The notes beneath the pieces are model-generated. The model was given only the letters and a program-made list of their open reading frames with translations. It was not told the origin of the DNA and ran no database searches. DNA of 64,000 bases from Chitinophaga agri (GTDB lineage: Bacteria > Bacteroidota > Bacteroidia > Chitinophagales > Chitinophagaceae): positions 4,650,001-4,714,000 of the forward strand of contig NZ_CP048113.1 in NCBI RefSeq assembly GCF_010093065.1, in the 5' to 3' direction. Made by a program: the position numbers and the translations under genes. Each line of letters opens with the position of its first letter. Position 1 is the stretch's first letter. Below are positions 42,654 to 52,218 of the stretch, in pieces.

Positions 42654-44462
42654 ATGAAAAAGATAGCCCTGTTGCTGAGCTTATTATTCATTTCCATTAC
42701 CACATTTTCCCAGGATAGTCCTGCTGAACGACAATTGATTGAGAAGACACTCTCACTTTACTTCGATGGCTGGGCTACTGGCGACACGGTTAAAGTACGA
42801 CAGGCGATGCATGCCTCCTGTCACCTGAAAAATTACAGGGATGGGAAATTTACGGATTATACTAGGAATCAATATCTTAGCCTGTTCAAACCCCACCCAA
42901 GGCCCCAAAACCTGCAGACCCGCATTGTCAGTATAGATATTACCAATAACATGGGTAGCGCAAAGATTGAGATCAATACAGGGAAAGACCTGTTCACTGA
43001 CTATTTCAATCTGATGAAAACTGATGAAGGCTGGGTTATCGCGGATAAGGTATCTACCAGAACGCCCCAGGTTATAGGGGACACCTATGTGGAGGCAGGG
43101 AAGAAGGTCGATTCCATGTACAACTCTTATAATTCACATACTCCGGGTGCCGCCGTAGCTATTGTGAAGGATGGAAAAGTTGTCTTTCAGAAAGGATATG
43201 GGATGGCGGACCTGGATCATGGCATCCCCATCACACCACAAACGGTTTTTAATATTGCATCAGTATCGAAACAATTCACGGCCTTCGCTATTTACCTGCT
43301 GGCCAGTGAAAGTAAGATCACACTGGAAGATGACGTCCGCAAACACATACCTGAATTACCGGATTATGGTACAATTATTAAAGTGAAACATTTGCTCGCG
43401 CATACAAGTGGTTTGAGAGATCAGGCGGCGCTTTCGTCTTTAGCCGGAAAGCGGTCAGGCGACGTAGAGACAACTGAACAGGACCTGAAATTAATTGTAA
43501 GACAGCAAAGCCTAAACTTCCCCCCTGGTACAGCCTTCGGTTATTGCAATACGGGATATACGCTGTTAGCGGAGATCATACGGCGTGTAACCGGCCAATC
43601 AATCGCGATATATACCCAGGAAAAGATGTTCAAGCCACTTGGTATGGCCAGCACCCGGTTTAGTGATAACTACGAAACAGTGATAAAAAACAAGGCGGAA
43701 TCCTACGAATTGATAAATGGGGTTTATTATCACCACCCATTGAATGCCTCTAATACAGGTCCATCCAACCTGCTGACCACTGTGGAAGATCTAACCAAAT
43801 GGGTATTGAATTTTGAGCATCCGGTAGTAGGAACACCCGAAATGATAAAAGCCTTCAATGAAGCATCTTACCTGAATAATGGACAGAAAGTGATCTTACG
43901 GATATCCGGAGATGGGGATACCCTTTTTCATGCTAAAGGACAAAACCTGAGCAATTTTCTGGGGATTGCCATGATCTCTCACGGAGGACATGCGGCTGCG
44001 TTCCGCACATTTATGGGACGTTTTCCAGGGGAGCGGCTTGCTATTATTGCGCTCAGTAATGATGAACACAATGAGCGACTGAACGCCCGATGGCAAATGG
44101 CTGGTTTTTATATAAAAGATAAATTGAAACCGGAAAAGCTCGCTTTAACAGCAGCGCCCCAGCCAACAGTTAAACAAGTTGTGAAGTACACTGATAATTT
44201 AAAAGACTTCGCAGGCGAATATCATAGCGAGGAACTTGGGACGGATTACACGCTTATTGTATGTGGAGATGTACTGGTAATGACACATCTGAGGTTGCGG
44301 GATGTCACGCTGAATAGGATGGGAGAGGGTCAATTCTCAGGCGCCGGCCCGGAGACATTTCCTTTTGAGATGACCTTTCTGAGGGATGATAAACATACAG
44401 TAACCGGGTTCAAGATCTCGAACTTTGGAGTGAAAGATTTAAAGTTTGTGAGGAAAAAGTAA
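42654..44462 (+). CDS. Exported serine hydrolase (beta-lactamase/penicillin-binding-like) with NTF2-like domain
   Basis: 602 aa. Signal peptide (ALLLSLLFISITTFSQ), then a lumazine-binding/NTF2-like domain (about 24-140, LYFDGWATGDTVKVRQAMH). A class C beta-lactamase-type domain follows with SxxK at Ser203-Lys206 (SVSK), YxN at Tyr297-Asn299 (YCN) and an HGG motif near 440 in place of KTG. The last 110 residues form an extra domain often found in this group. Substrate may be a peptide or ester. A CATCTTTGG box about 25 bases upstream may be its promoter. Confidence 0.9.
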   Translation: MKKIALLLSLLFISITTFSQDSPAERQLIEKTLSLYFDGWATGDTVKVRQAMHASCHLKNYRDGKFTDYTRNQYLSLFKPHPRPQNLQTRIVSIDITNNMGSAKIEINTGKDLFTDYFNLMKTDEGWVIADKVSTRTPQVIGDTYVEAGKKVDSMYNSYNSHTPGAAVAIVKDGKVVFQKGYGMADLDHGIPITPQTVFNIASVSKQFTAFAIYLLASESKITLEDDVRKHIPELPDYGTIIKVKHLLAHTSGLRDQAALSSLAGKRSGDVETTEQDLKLIVRQQSLNFPPGTAFGYCNTGYTLLAEIIRRVTGQSIAIYTQEKMFKPLGMASTRFSDNYETVIKNKAESYELINGVYYHHPLNASNTGPSNLLTTVEDLTKWVLNFEHPVVGTPEMIKAFNEASYLNNGQKVILRISGDGDTLFHAKGQNLSNFLGIAMISHGGHAAAFRTFMGRFPGERLAIIALSNDEHNERLNARWQMAGFYIKDKLKPEKLALTAAPQPTVKQVVKYTDNLKDFAGEYHSEELGTDYTLIVCGDVLVMTHLRLRDVTLNRMGEGQFSGAGPETFPFEMTFLRDDKHTVTGFKISNFGVKDLKFVRKK

Positions 44463-44536
44463 TGGGAAGATGGTTAGATTGTTGTTTCACAGGTAAATAA
44501 TTCAGGGGAGTATTTTAATTTACCTCAGCGGCTAAA

Positions 44537-44573
44537 CAGAAAGGCCTGTAAAGAAATTCAGGCCTTTCTGTTG
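44537..44573 (+). terminator. Terminator after the serine hydrolase
   Basis: A perfect 12-bp stem (CAGAAAGGCCTG / CAGGCCTTTCTG) with a 10-base loop. The T tail is short. It may serve the convergent PH-domain gene too. Confidence 0.7.
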
Positions 44574-44645
44574 ACTTCCTTAAGGGATTTGTCAGGCCGT
44601 TCTATGAGCGCTGATAATTAGCTGACATGAATACTATAGGTATTA

Positions 44646-45197
44646 TTAAGGTCTTTGCAACGCAATGATCTTGTCATACACAGTTTTCACATCATCAATA
44701 AACTCCAGGCTATTCTGTTGTTTAACGCCAGGCCAATCAATACCCTGCATCATATTGAGTCTTGCATCTGTTGGCCCCAACATGATCGTTCCGCTATTAT
44801 CTTTCTTCTGGTTAAAGCTGATGTCCGAGATAGACCGGATGTTAAGCGATTTAACCTCCTGGCTGAATATCCCGGATTTAATGATTATCCTGTCGTTGGT
44901 AATACCATAAAGTGTGTTTCCTCTTTTCTTCGCATCTATGAAGAAACGTCCGATAGTAATATAAAGACCAACGCAAACGAAAGGAAGTCCCGATAATTTA
45001 AAGAAAAAGGGAGCGCCGGTACCAACAGCCGTTGCTTCCCAGAATATGGCGAATCCAGCCCAGAATATGCTGAAGGGAATTAAAAAAGCATCTGATGATC
45101 GCAGCATGATTCCTGTTTTGGGCTTTCCCACCCATACAAATCTTTCATTGGCGGTAAGATTGGGCCTCAGGTCCATCTCAATGTCATAGGTTGTCAT
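44646..45197 (-). CDS. Bacterial PH-domain (bPH2) membrane protein
   Basis: 183 aa. Two hydrophobic helices lie at about 38-58 and 67-85, and then the bPH2 domain with GNTLYGITNDRIIIKSGIFS and VKSLNIRSISDISFNQKK. The C-terminal part (SLEFIDDVKTVYDKIIALQ) is helical. The role is not known; relatives are YdbS/YdbT-like proteins. Confidence 0.85.
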   Translation of the reverse strand: MTTYDIEMDLRPNLTANERFVWVGKPKTGIMLRSSDAFLIPFSIFWAGFAIFWEATAVGTGAPFFFKLSGLPFVCVGLYITIGRFFIDAKKRGNTLYGITNDRIIIKSGIFSQEVKSLNIRSISDISFNQKKDNSGTIMLGPTDARLNMMQGIDWPGVKQQNSLEFIDDVKTVYDKIIALQRP

Positions 45198-45517
45198 AAA
45201 TAATAGAAGGTTTAGGGATTATATATGCTTAAGTAAGTTCTACCTGTATTTGATTATGCGGTTTAAGTCCCCCGGTATTTGTTTGACCCAATTAGCAATG
45301 CAGCAGTAGAATATTACTTCTGCGCAAAAATATGAGTTAATAGGATTCGAGTTAAAACAAAAAAGGCCTGCATTACTGGAAACCTTTTATTTCACGCTCT
45401 ATCAGGAAAATGACTGGACCAGTTGATAAATGATCTCTTTACCATTAGCGAAACAATGATGAATTTTGTACCCATACAAAACATTCCTTTACACAAACAG
45501 ACCTGATAGTAAGAAAT

Positions 45518-45676
45518 ATGAACATAGTTGGTAAATTTCATGTAATAGATACATTCACACATAGGGTTGATAAGGAGGAATGGGTTATTGTAGGAAACCT
45601 TGTTGGTGGAACTATTGTCGCTGGCAACCTTATAAGTTTTGCCACAAAAATGGGGGAGAAGACCTTTCGGAACTGA
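45518..45676 (+). CDS. Short, probably truncated protein, 52 aa
   Basis: Begins MNIVGKFHVIDTFT and continues EEWVIVGNLVGGTIVAGNLIS, which resembles small translation-factor-like beta-barrel proteins of this phylum. The frame ends soon after. In the next phase the sequence goes on plausibly (GGEDLSELKMLRDTEINIQ), so a one-base frameshift may have cut the gene. Function unknown. Confidence 0.5.
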   Translation: MNIVGKFHVIDTFTHRVDKEEWVIVGNLVGGTIVAGNLISFATKMGEKTFRN

Positions 45677-45762
45677 AGATGTTAAGAGATACTGAGATTA
45701 ACATCCAAAGTATATGATACCTATTCCGAGACAGCTGCAAAATAATTTTTTTTAAAAACAAA

Positions 45763-45796
45763 AAGGCTTGCATCACTGCAAGCCTTCTCTTTTTTC
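45763..45796. terminator. Bidirectional terminator between the small gene and tRNA-Asn
   Basis: A 10-bp stem (AAGGCTTGCA / TGCAAGCCTT) with loop TCAC, a T-rich tail on the plus strand, and a long T-rich tail on the minus strand directly after the tRNA. Confidence 0.88.
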
Positions 45797-45797
45797 G

Positions 45798-45871
45798 CTC
45801 CCCCTGCTGGACTTGAACCAGCGACCCTCTGATTAACAGTCAGATGCTCTAACCAACTGAGCTAAGGAGGA
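45798..45871 (-). tRNA. tRNA-Asn with anticodon GUU
   Basis: Complete cloverleaf on the minus strand: acceptor TCCTCCT/AGGGGGA (one T-G pair), D arm GCTC/GAGC, anticodon stem TCTGA/TCAGA with loop CTGTTAA, T arm GCTGG/CCAGC with loop TTCAAGT, discriminator G. The CCA end is not encoded. U1-A72 and G73 are as in other tRNA-Asn. Confidence 0.95.
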
Positions 45872-45944
45872 GTGCGTATTCCCCGTTTGGGATTGCAAAG
45901 ATAGATATTTTTTGATTCGCGCCAAATCCTTTTCAACTTTTTTT

Positions 45945-47546
45945 TCAAAAAGTTTCCACTAAAAGTAGAAAGCGCTTATCCAGAGCGGATTTCCGCGTGA
46001 AAAAATTTACAAACTGTAAATCCAGCCTGGTCACCGGGAACTGGGAAAAGGTTTTTATTTCCCTGATCTGATACCCCCGGGCAATGATTGAATCTCTGTG
46101 TTCCATATTGGTAAATATGAGAGAAGGACCACCAGGTATAGTATCATATCGAAGAAGAGGAGCATCCAGATAATATTCCATCGCATATGAATTCACACCA
46201 TAGCATCCTATAGCTCCACCTTTCAGTTCTTTATTCGCATAGAACGCCGCCGTGCTTCCACTCTGGTACCGGAGCACATCCGGATAGAACAGCCCGTTCA
46301 GAAATAAATTCAAAACGACACCTGCCATACAAGTGCGGAAGAATACACGTGGCGTTCCTGTCAAAGGAAGCCATATAAAAGCCGCTATCATCATTACGAT
46401 CAACCCTACAGCCCAGAAGTGGATTTCAGGCCTGTAAAAAGCCCATATTGCGATAATTGCAACACCCATGATCCCTATCAGGATATGCTGCGTGATACGA
46501 AAAAATTTTTCTCTTACGTCTTCTACTATATACTTCGACGTGAGTATCGCGAAGAAGGGGAAGATAATATTCAAATAATGCGGTAGTTGAAACTTTGAAA
46601 GGGAGAATAACAGAAAGGTGGACAACGCCGCACCAATACAATAGTACTCCGTCGCTGAACGCCGTTTCCTGATAAAGTTGACAACAGCAACATACAACAA
46701 TAAAGACCATGGCAGAAATGCCCATAAAACCGTATGCAGAAAGAACGAAGGATCGCCATGCCCACGAATAGGTCCGTTATTCATAAACCGGCCGAACTGA
46801 CTGTCCCAGAAAAAGAACCGGATACCCGATACATCTGTCTGTCCAAACACGACTTTCTCAGGATGCGCATCAAACTGCTGGTACAAAGCATATAATTCCG
46901 GTGTGATGAAAACAAGGATCAGCAAGCCGGCCACCAGCCAGCGCCAGTGAAACAGTTCCTTCCACTGCCGGGTGCACATATACTGCCCGATAAAGGCAAA
47001 CCCAATAGGCACAAGGGCAAAAGGCCCCTTTGTCATTACCGCACAGGCAGCAAACGAAGCGCCCCATAACAACTGTCGTTTATACAAATGATATACACTG
47101 GCAATGATCAGTCCTGTCAGATAAGGTTCCGCCCGTACGTCCGTACTCGATATGACCAGATGCTCCGCAGATAAGAAGATACAAACTGCCCATAATGCTA
47201 CCTTGTCGCCGTACAGGTCTTTGGCAAACCGGTAGGTATATACCACCCCCAGCAGCAGGAAAAGAAATGCCGGCAGCTTATAGCTAAAGCTGGTAAAACC
47301 AAAAAGCAAATAGGAGAGCGCCGCCATCCAGAATGGAAAATGCGGCTTATCAAGCCAGTCATGTCCATCAGCCACAAGGTTCAGGTAGTCATGATGTTGC
47401 ACCATATGCTTGGCAATACCTGCATACAGAGCGCCATCCGGTTCCATAATAGTAATAGGAAGACCAGTCATGTGCATGAATATCAGTACACCGATCATGA
47501 TCCGGCAGACTTGTTTCTCAGAGATAGAATAGACTGTCATGTGCAA
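45945..47546 (-). CDS. GT39/ArnT-like glycosyltransferase, multi-spanning
   Basis: 533 aa. The N-terminal motif PDGALYAGIAKHMVQHHDYL and DGHDWLDKPHFPFWMAALSY is characteristic of the ArnT/PMT family, where the acidic residue in the first loop is catalytic. About 12 hydrophobic helices follow, and then a soluble C-terminal domain. It would transfer a sugar from a polyprenyl carrier to lipid A, a lipid or a protein. Two ATGs lie 2 codons apart at the start. The gene lies just upstream of the tRNA-Asn on the same strand. Confidence 0.9.
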   Translation of the reverse strand: MHMTVYSISEKQVCRIMIGVLIFMHMTGLPITIMEPDGALYAGIAKHMVQHHDYLNLVADGHDWLDKPHFPFWMAALSYLLFGFTSFSYKLPAFLFLLLGVVYTYRFAKDLYGDKVALWAVCIFLSAEHLVISSTDVRAEPYLTGLIIASVYHLYKRQLLWGASFAACAVMTKGPFALVPIGFAFIGQYMCTRQWKELFHWRWLVAGLLILVFITPELYALYQQFDAHPEKVVFGQTDVSGIRFFFWDSQFGRFMNNGPIRGHGDPSFFLHTVLWAFLPWSLLLYVAVVNFIRKRRSATEYYCIGAALSTFLLFSLSKFQLPHYLNIIFPFFAILTSKYIVEDVREKFFRITQHILIGIMGVAIIAIWAFYRPEIHFWAVGLIVMMIAAFIWLPLTGTPRVFFRTCMAGVVLNLFLNGLFYPDVLRYQSGSTAAFYANKELKGGAIGCYGVNSYAMEYYLDAPLLRYDTIPGGPSLIFTNMEHRDSIIARGYQIREIKTFSQFPVTRLDLQFVNFFTRKSALDKRFLLLVETF

Positions 47547-47609
47547 AAATTACAGCACAGACAGCATATCCACAAAACAGCGGGGGCTTTTAATAGAAAA
47601 TTAACAGGG

Positions 47610-47948
47610 CTACCAGCCGAAAAGACTGGATTTCTCTAATCCGATATAAAGACCATCTGGCCGTTGCTCCAGGGGATAAGTCTTGAGGTAGAATCCTTCT
47701 CCACTGCTGTTATAACCGTTTTTTATATTAAAACGGTAACGGTGTAGCGGACAAACAACATTACCGGCATCATCCATAAAACCATCCGCCATAATGCCGC
47801 TGGCATGCGGACATTTATAGGCAAAGGCATAAACCTGCCCCTGATAACGGGTGTAGCAGATCTTCTTCCCCTGGACTTCCAGGGTGCCTATTTCGCCTTC
47901 TTTCGCGTACAGGTCTGATAAACGATGCCAGTTGTATTGTTTTGCCAT
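47610..47948 (-). CDS. Rieske [2Fe-2S] ferredoxin-like protein
   Basis: 112 aa. The two cluster boxes are clear: CPHASG (Cys-x-His) and CPLHRYRF (Cys-x-x-His), about 20 residues apart. It is a free-standing soluble Rieske protein, so probably an electron donor. It lies 8 bases after the hflX stop, and the glycosyltransferase follows after 63 bases. Confidence 0.92.
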   Translation of the reverse strand: MAKQYNWHRLSDLYAKEGEIGTLEVQGKKICYTRYQGQVYAFAYKCPHASGIMADGFMDDAGNVVCPLHRYRFNIKNGYNSSGEGFYLKTYPLEQRPDGLYIGLEKSSLFGW

Positions 47949-47956
47949 TCTATTGG

Positions 47957-49147
47957 TTAATAAAAATATTCGCTCTTGTAAGGATAACGGATACGATACA
48001 GTTCTACTACCTTACTCAGGATAGTCTGTCTCAGCTCATCAATATTCGTACGGGCCGCAGCGGATATGAACACGCAGTTACCATGGGTTCTGGTCTGCCA
48101 GTTCTCCTTCAGTTGATTCAGAATATCCTGTTTCACATCTTCCGTCAGCCACTTATCGAAGGTCTGCTCTTCATACAGATCCATTTTATTGAAGATCATG
48201 ATACTTGGCTTATCAAATGCCTTCAGCTCCTGGAGCGTACGGTTCACCACTTCTACCTGGTCTTCATATTGCGGATGGGAGATATCCACAACATGGAGCA
48301 GGATGTCACTTTCTCTTACTTCATCGAGGGTCGATTTAAAGCTTTCTACCAGATGGTGAGGCAACTTACGGATAAACCCTACGGTGTCGCTCAATAAAAA
48401 AGCGGTCTGGTCAAATACTACCTTACGGGTCGTGGTGTCCAGCGTTGCAAACAGTTTGTTCTCAGCAAACACGTCACTTTTACTCATCAGGTTCATAATG
48501 GTGCTCTTACCCACGTTCGTATAACCTACCAGGGCTACGCGAATGTATTCACCACGTTCCTTACGCTGAGTAAGTGACTGTTTATCAATCTCTGCCAGTT
48601 TTTTTCTGAGGAGGGCGATCTTGTCCTTGATAATACGACGGTCTGTTTCGATTTCCGTTTCACCCGGACCACGGCTACCAATACCACCTCCCTGTCTTTC
48701 CAGGTGACTCCACATCCCTTTCAGACGGGGCAGGATATATTGATATTGAGCAAGTTCTACCTGCACCTTCGCCTGGGCCGTACGGGCACGACGGGCGAAA
48801 ATGTCAAGGATCAGGTCACTACGGTCAATCACCTTTACATTCAATACCTTTTCAATATTGGCGATCTGGGAACCAGTCAGCTCATCATCGAATATAACCA
48901 GGGTGATATTTCTGCCTGCAATAAAGTCCCGGATCTCTTCCAGCTTACCCTTGCCTACAAAGGTAGCTCTGTCAGGACGGGCCATTTTTTGGGTGAATCG
49001 TTTAACAGTCGTCGCGCCGGCCGTCTCAGCAAGGAATACCAGTTCATCCAGATACTCCTGTACCTGGCGTTCCGTTTGTTCCTTAGTGATCAATCCCACA
49101 ATGACAGCACGCTCTTCCTGTTGTACTACTTGTTTCTTTTCAATCAA
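47957..49147 (-). CDS. hflX: Ribosome-associated GTPase HflX
   Basis: 396 aa. N-terminal HflX domain (ATFVGKGKLEEIRDFI), a helical linker with GIGSRGPGETEIETDRR, and the GTPase domain with G1 GYTNVGKST, G3 DTVGF, and G4 NKMD. HflX splits stalled or stressed 70S ribosomes. The start appears to be TTG, in the frame beginning MIEKKQVVQQ. It heads a minus-strand run with the Rieske gene. Confidence 0.96.
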   Translation of the reverse strand: MIEKKQVVQQEERAVIVGLITKEQTERQVQEYLDELVFLAETAGATTVKRFTQKMARPDRATFVGKGKLEEIRDFIAGRNITLVIFDDELTGSQIANIEKVLNVKVIDRSDLILDIFARRARTAQAKVQVELAQYQYILPRLKGMWSHLERQGGGIGSRGPGETEIETDRRIIKDKIALLRKKLAEIDKQSLTQRKERGEYIRVALVGYTNVGKSTIMNLMSKSDVFAENKLFATLDTTTRKVVFDQTAFLLSDTVGFIRKLPHHLVESFKSTLDEVRESDILLHVVDISHPQYEDQVEVVNRTLQELKAFDKPSIMIFNKMDLYEEQTFDKWLTEDVKQDILNQLKENWQTRTHGNCVFISAAARTNIDELRQTILSKVVELYRIRYPYKSEYFY

Positions 49148-49231
49148 AGTATATAAAAATTTACTGCAAAGGTATGGAATTAGTCCATAGCACTATTTTC
49201 CCTACATTTAGCGTCCAAACAGAATCTAAAC

Positions 49232-51259
49232 ATGCATAAATCACTATTATTAACATCACTTTTTATATCAACTATGGCAGTGGCCCAGCAGAAAATGACA
49301 CCTGAGCTGCTCTGGCAATTAGGCAGAGTAAGCGGGGAAGCGATCACGGCGGATGGAAAGACGGTAATTTACGGCGTATCACGATACAATATCGCTGAAA
49401 ACAAAAGCGACAGGGACCTGTTTGCCATCCCACTTGCGGGAGGTGCTGCCACCCAGATCACGAAGGAGCCTGGCGGAGAAGGAGAGGTGAGTGCCATCAG
49501 CGGACAAAAAATCGCTTACGTCTATAAAGGACAGCGTTGGGAAATGAATGCTGATGGTTCCGGTGCCACACAGATCACCAATGTGGAAGGTGGCTTACAG
49601 AATATGCGTATATCACCTGACGGCAGGCATATCCTGTTCTCAAAAGAAGTAAAGCTTAAAAAGGTCAGCGGCAGTGACTTCTATCCAGACCTGCCAAAAT
49701 CCAATGTACAGATCTATGACAACCTGAACTACCGTCACTGGGATACCTGGGAAGACGGTAACTTCCAGCACATCTTCTTTGCCAGCTATGACAATGGTCA
49801 GGTTGGGCTCCCTGTTGATATCATGGAGGGAGAACTGCACGATAGCCCGCAAATGCCCTTTGGTGGTGCAGAAGATGTTATCTGGGCACCTGATGGCAAA
49901 AGCATCATCTACGTTACCAAGAAGAAATTTGGTAAAGACTATGCTGTCAGCACCAATACCGGCATCTATGAATACAACCTGGAAAGCCGCACTACCAAAA
50001 ACCTCTCTGAAGGATTAGCGGGTTACAATGTTGCCCCTGCCTTCAGCACTGATGGCAAATACCTGGCATGGCTTGGTATGGCAAAAGATGGCTTTGAAGC
50101 AGATAAAAACGATATCATCGTCCTGAATCGTTCTACCGGCACCCGTAGCAATCTTACCAAAGACTGGGATGGAACCGTTGCTTCCGTCTCCTGGAGTAAA
50201 GACAACAAACAACTGTTCTTCCTGGCGGTAGTAAAAGGTACGGAACAGCTGCACGAGATCACTCTGCAGAAAGATGTGGCCGCCACCAACGCCAGGCACA
50301 TCCGTCAGATCACTGAAGGCGACTTTGATATCAATGGCATTGTCGGTCAGTCAGGCAATACACTGGTAGTATCCCGCACAGATATGAACCATGCAGCAGA
50401 ACTCTATACACTACAGCTGCCAAAAGGCACAATGCAGCCGTTGACCACGGTCAACAAAGCAACGTACGACCAGACCAGCATGTGTAAAGTGGAAAAGCGC
50501 TGGATCAAAACGACAGACAATAAAGAGATGCTGGCGTGGGTGATATTTCCGCCCGATTTCGATCCTGCCAAGAAATATCCAACACTTCTATATTGCCAGG
50601 GTGGGCCACAGTCGGCACTTTCACAATTTTATTCCTATCGCTGGAACTTCCAGCTGATGGCCTCCCAGGGGTATATTGTTGTCGCTCCAAACCGTCGAGG
50701 TATGCCAGGTCACGGTGTAGAATGGAATGCAGCTATTAGTAAAGACTGGGGTGGACAACCTATCCGTGATTACCTGAGTGCTATAGACGCGGTAAGTCAG
50801 GAACCATATGTTGACAAATCCCGTCTGGGCGCTGTCGGTGCAAGTTACGGCGGATATTCTGTTTATATGCTGGCCGGTACGCATAACAACCGCTTTAAGA
50901 GCTTCATCGCGCATGACGGACTGTTTGATCTAAAAAGCTGGTATGGTACTACCGAAGAACTCTGGTTTGCCAACTGGGATATCGGTGCTTACTGGGATGC
51001 TGCCAATGCTAAGGTCTATAAGGAATTCAATCCTAGTGAATATGCCAACAAATGGAATACACCTATCCTCATCATACAGGGAGGTACTGACTTCCGTGTG
51101 GGCATCGAACAGGGCTTACAGGCCTTCCAGCTGGCACAGCTGAAAGGTATTAAGAGCAAACTACTCTATTTCCCTGAAGAGAATCACTGGGTGCTGAAAG
51201 CACAAAATGCACTGGTTTGGCAAAGAGAGTTCTTCCAGTGGTTGAAAGAAACCCTCTGA
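49232..51259 (+). CDS. S9-family peptidase, exported
   Basis: 675 aa. A signal peptide (SLLLTSLFISTMAVAQQ) is followed by a beta-propeller-like region (WAPDGKSIIYVTKKK, FSTDGKYLAWLGM, SWSKDNKQLFFLAV) and an alpha/beta hydrolase domain: nucleophile in GASYGGYS (Ser near 538), Asp in QGGTDFRV, His in EENHWV near 652. It belongs to the dipeptidyl- or acylaminoacyl-peptidase group and works in the periplasm. TACATTTAGC before the start may be the -7 box. Confidence 0.93.
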   Translation: MHKSLLLTSLFISTMAVAQQKMTPELLWQLGRVSGEAITADGKTVIYGVSRYNIAENKSDRDLFAIPLAGGAATQITKEPGGEGEVSAISGQKIAYVYKGQRWEMNADGSGATQITNVEGGLQNMRISPDGRHILFSKEVKLKKVSGSDFYPDLPKSNVQIYDNLNYRHWDTWEDGNFQHIFFASYDNGQVGLPVDIMEGELHDSPQMPFGGAEDVIWAPDGKSIIYVTKKKFGKDYAVSTNTGIYEYNLESRTTKNLSEGLAGYNVAPAFSTDGKYLAWLGMAKDGFEADKNDIIVLNRSTGTRSNLTKDWDGTVASVSWSKDNKQLFFLAVVKGTEQLHEITLQKDVAATNARHIRQITEGDFDINGIVGQSGNTLVVSRTDMNHAAELYTLQLPKGTMQPLTTVNKATYDQTSMCKVEKRWIKTTDNKEMLAWVIFPPDFDPAKKYPTLLYCQGGPQSALSQFYSYRWNFQLMASQGYIVVAPNRRGMPGHGVEWNAAISKDWGGQPIRDYLSAIDAVSQEPYVDKSRLGAVGASYGGYSVYMLAGTHNNRFKSFIAHDGLFDLKSWYGTTEELWFANWDIGAYWDAANAKVYKEFNPSEYANKWNTPILIIQGGTDFRVGIEQGLQAFQLAQLKGIKSKLLYFPEENHWVLKAQNALVWQREFFQWLKETL

Positions 51260-51342
51260 TCGGTCAATATATTATCATACATCAGGCACTATCTCGACGT
51301 GTCTGATGTATGCCTTATCAACTTTATAAATTCCCCGACGTT

Positions 51343-52122
51343 ATGTTCACCTCTCTCTTGCTCAACATCCAGGAGGGCATTGCTACAATTACCCTCAATC
51401 GCCCGACTGTCTACAATGCATTTAATGATCCACTGAGTTATGAATTACAGGATGCCCTCAAACAGGTGGAAAAAGATACGGCTGTCAGAGTCGTTATCCT
51501 GACTGGCGCAGGCAAAGCCTTTTGCAGCGGACAGGACCTTAAAGCGGCTATGGAAGCCGGAAAGCGTGATCTGAGCGAGTCACTGCACAAGCGCTATAAT
51601 CCTATTATAAGAGCTATAAGGAATATGCCTAAGCCAGTCATTTGTCAGTTAAATGGTATTGCGGCAGGGGCAGGTTGTTCGCTTGCCCTGGCCTGTGATA
51701 TGATCATTGCCAGCGAAACGGCCGCTATGGTGGAAATATTCATTAATATAGCCCTGGTACTGGATTCAGGTTCATCTTACTTCCTGCCACGTACTGTTGG
51801 GTATCATAAAGCCTTTGAACTGGCTACCAAAGCATCCAAGCTTTCCGCACTGGAAGCACAGCAACTGGGGTTTGTGAATAAGGTGGTGAAACCAGAAGAA
51901 CTGGAAGCCGCTGTACTAGCCGAAGCCACTTTCTATGCAAACGCACCTACGAAGGCGATTGCCCTGCTCAAGAAAATGCTTACGAAAGGAATGACAGAAG
52001 ATCTGGATACGGTACTGGATTATGAGGCCTATTGCCAGGAAATTGCTGGCAATACTGCTGATAATGCCGAAGGTATTCAGGCCTTTCTGGAGAAACGTAA
52101 ACCAGTATTTAAAGGAGCATGA
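51343..52122 (+). CDS. Enoyl-CoA hydratase/isomerase family, PaaG-like
   Basis: 259 aa from the ATG at 51343, the usual length; the frame is open for 11 further codons upstream. Crotonase motifs are present: ILTGAGKAFCSGQDLKAA, the oxyanion-hole region KPVICQLNGIAAGAGCSLALACD, and LDSGSSYFLPRTVGYHKAFEL. The combination is close to PaaG, the ring 1,2-epoxyphenylacetyl-CoA isomerase, but no other paa genes are here. A general fatty acyl-CoA role is possible. Confidence 0.85.
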   Translation: MFTSLLLNIQEGIATITLNRPTVYNAFNDPLSYELQDALKQVEKDTAVRVVILTGAGKAFCSGQDLKAAMEAGKRDLSESLHKRYNPIIRAIRNMPKPVICQLNGIAAGAGCSLALACDMIIASETAAMVEIFINIALVLDSGSSYFLPRTVGYHKAFELATKASKLSALEAQQLGFVNKVVKPEELEAAVLAEATFYANAPTKAIALLKKMLTKGMTEDLDTVLDYEAYCQEIAGNTADNAEGIQAFLEKRKPVFKGA

Positions 52123-52164
52123 TCATTCTCTCTGTCAAAAGAGAGATGCATATTCATAAAAGAG

Positions 52165-52201
52165 AAAAGGGCCGTCCGCCGAAAGCAGGACAGCCCTTTT
52201 T
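52165..52201. terminator. Shared terminator of the convergent hydratase and barrel genes
   Basis: An 8-bp outer stem (AAAAGGGC / GCCCTTTT), one C-A mismatch and a 4-bp inner stem. T runs are present on both strands. Confidence 0.85.
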
Positions 52202-52218
52202 AGTATTTTCTGTTCAGA

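Larger units (their letters stand above)
45198..45797. other. Stretch between the PH-domain gene and tRNA-Asn
   Basis: About 600 bases. It holds the truncated small gene at 45518-45676 and the terminator at 45763-45796. The rest is AT-rich, with a short imperfect hairpin (AAAAGGCCTGC and on) near 45360. Nothing else is supported. Confidence 0.4.
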
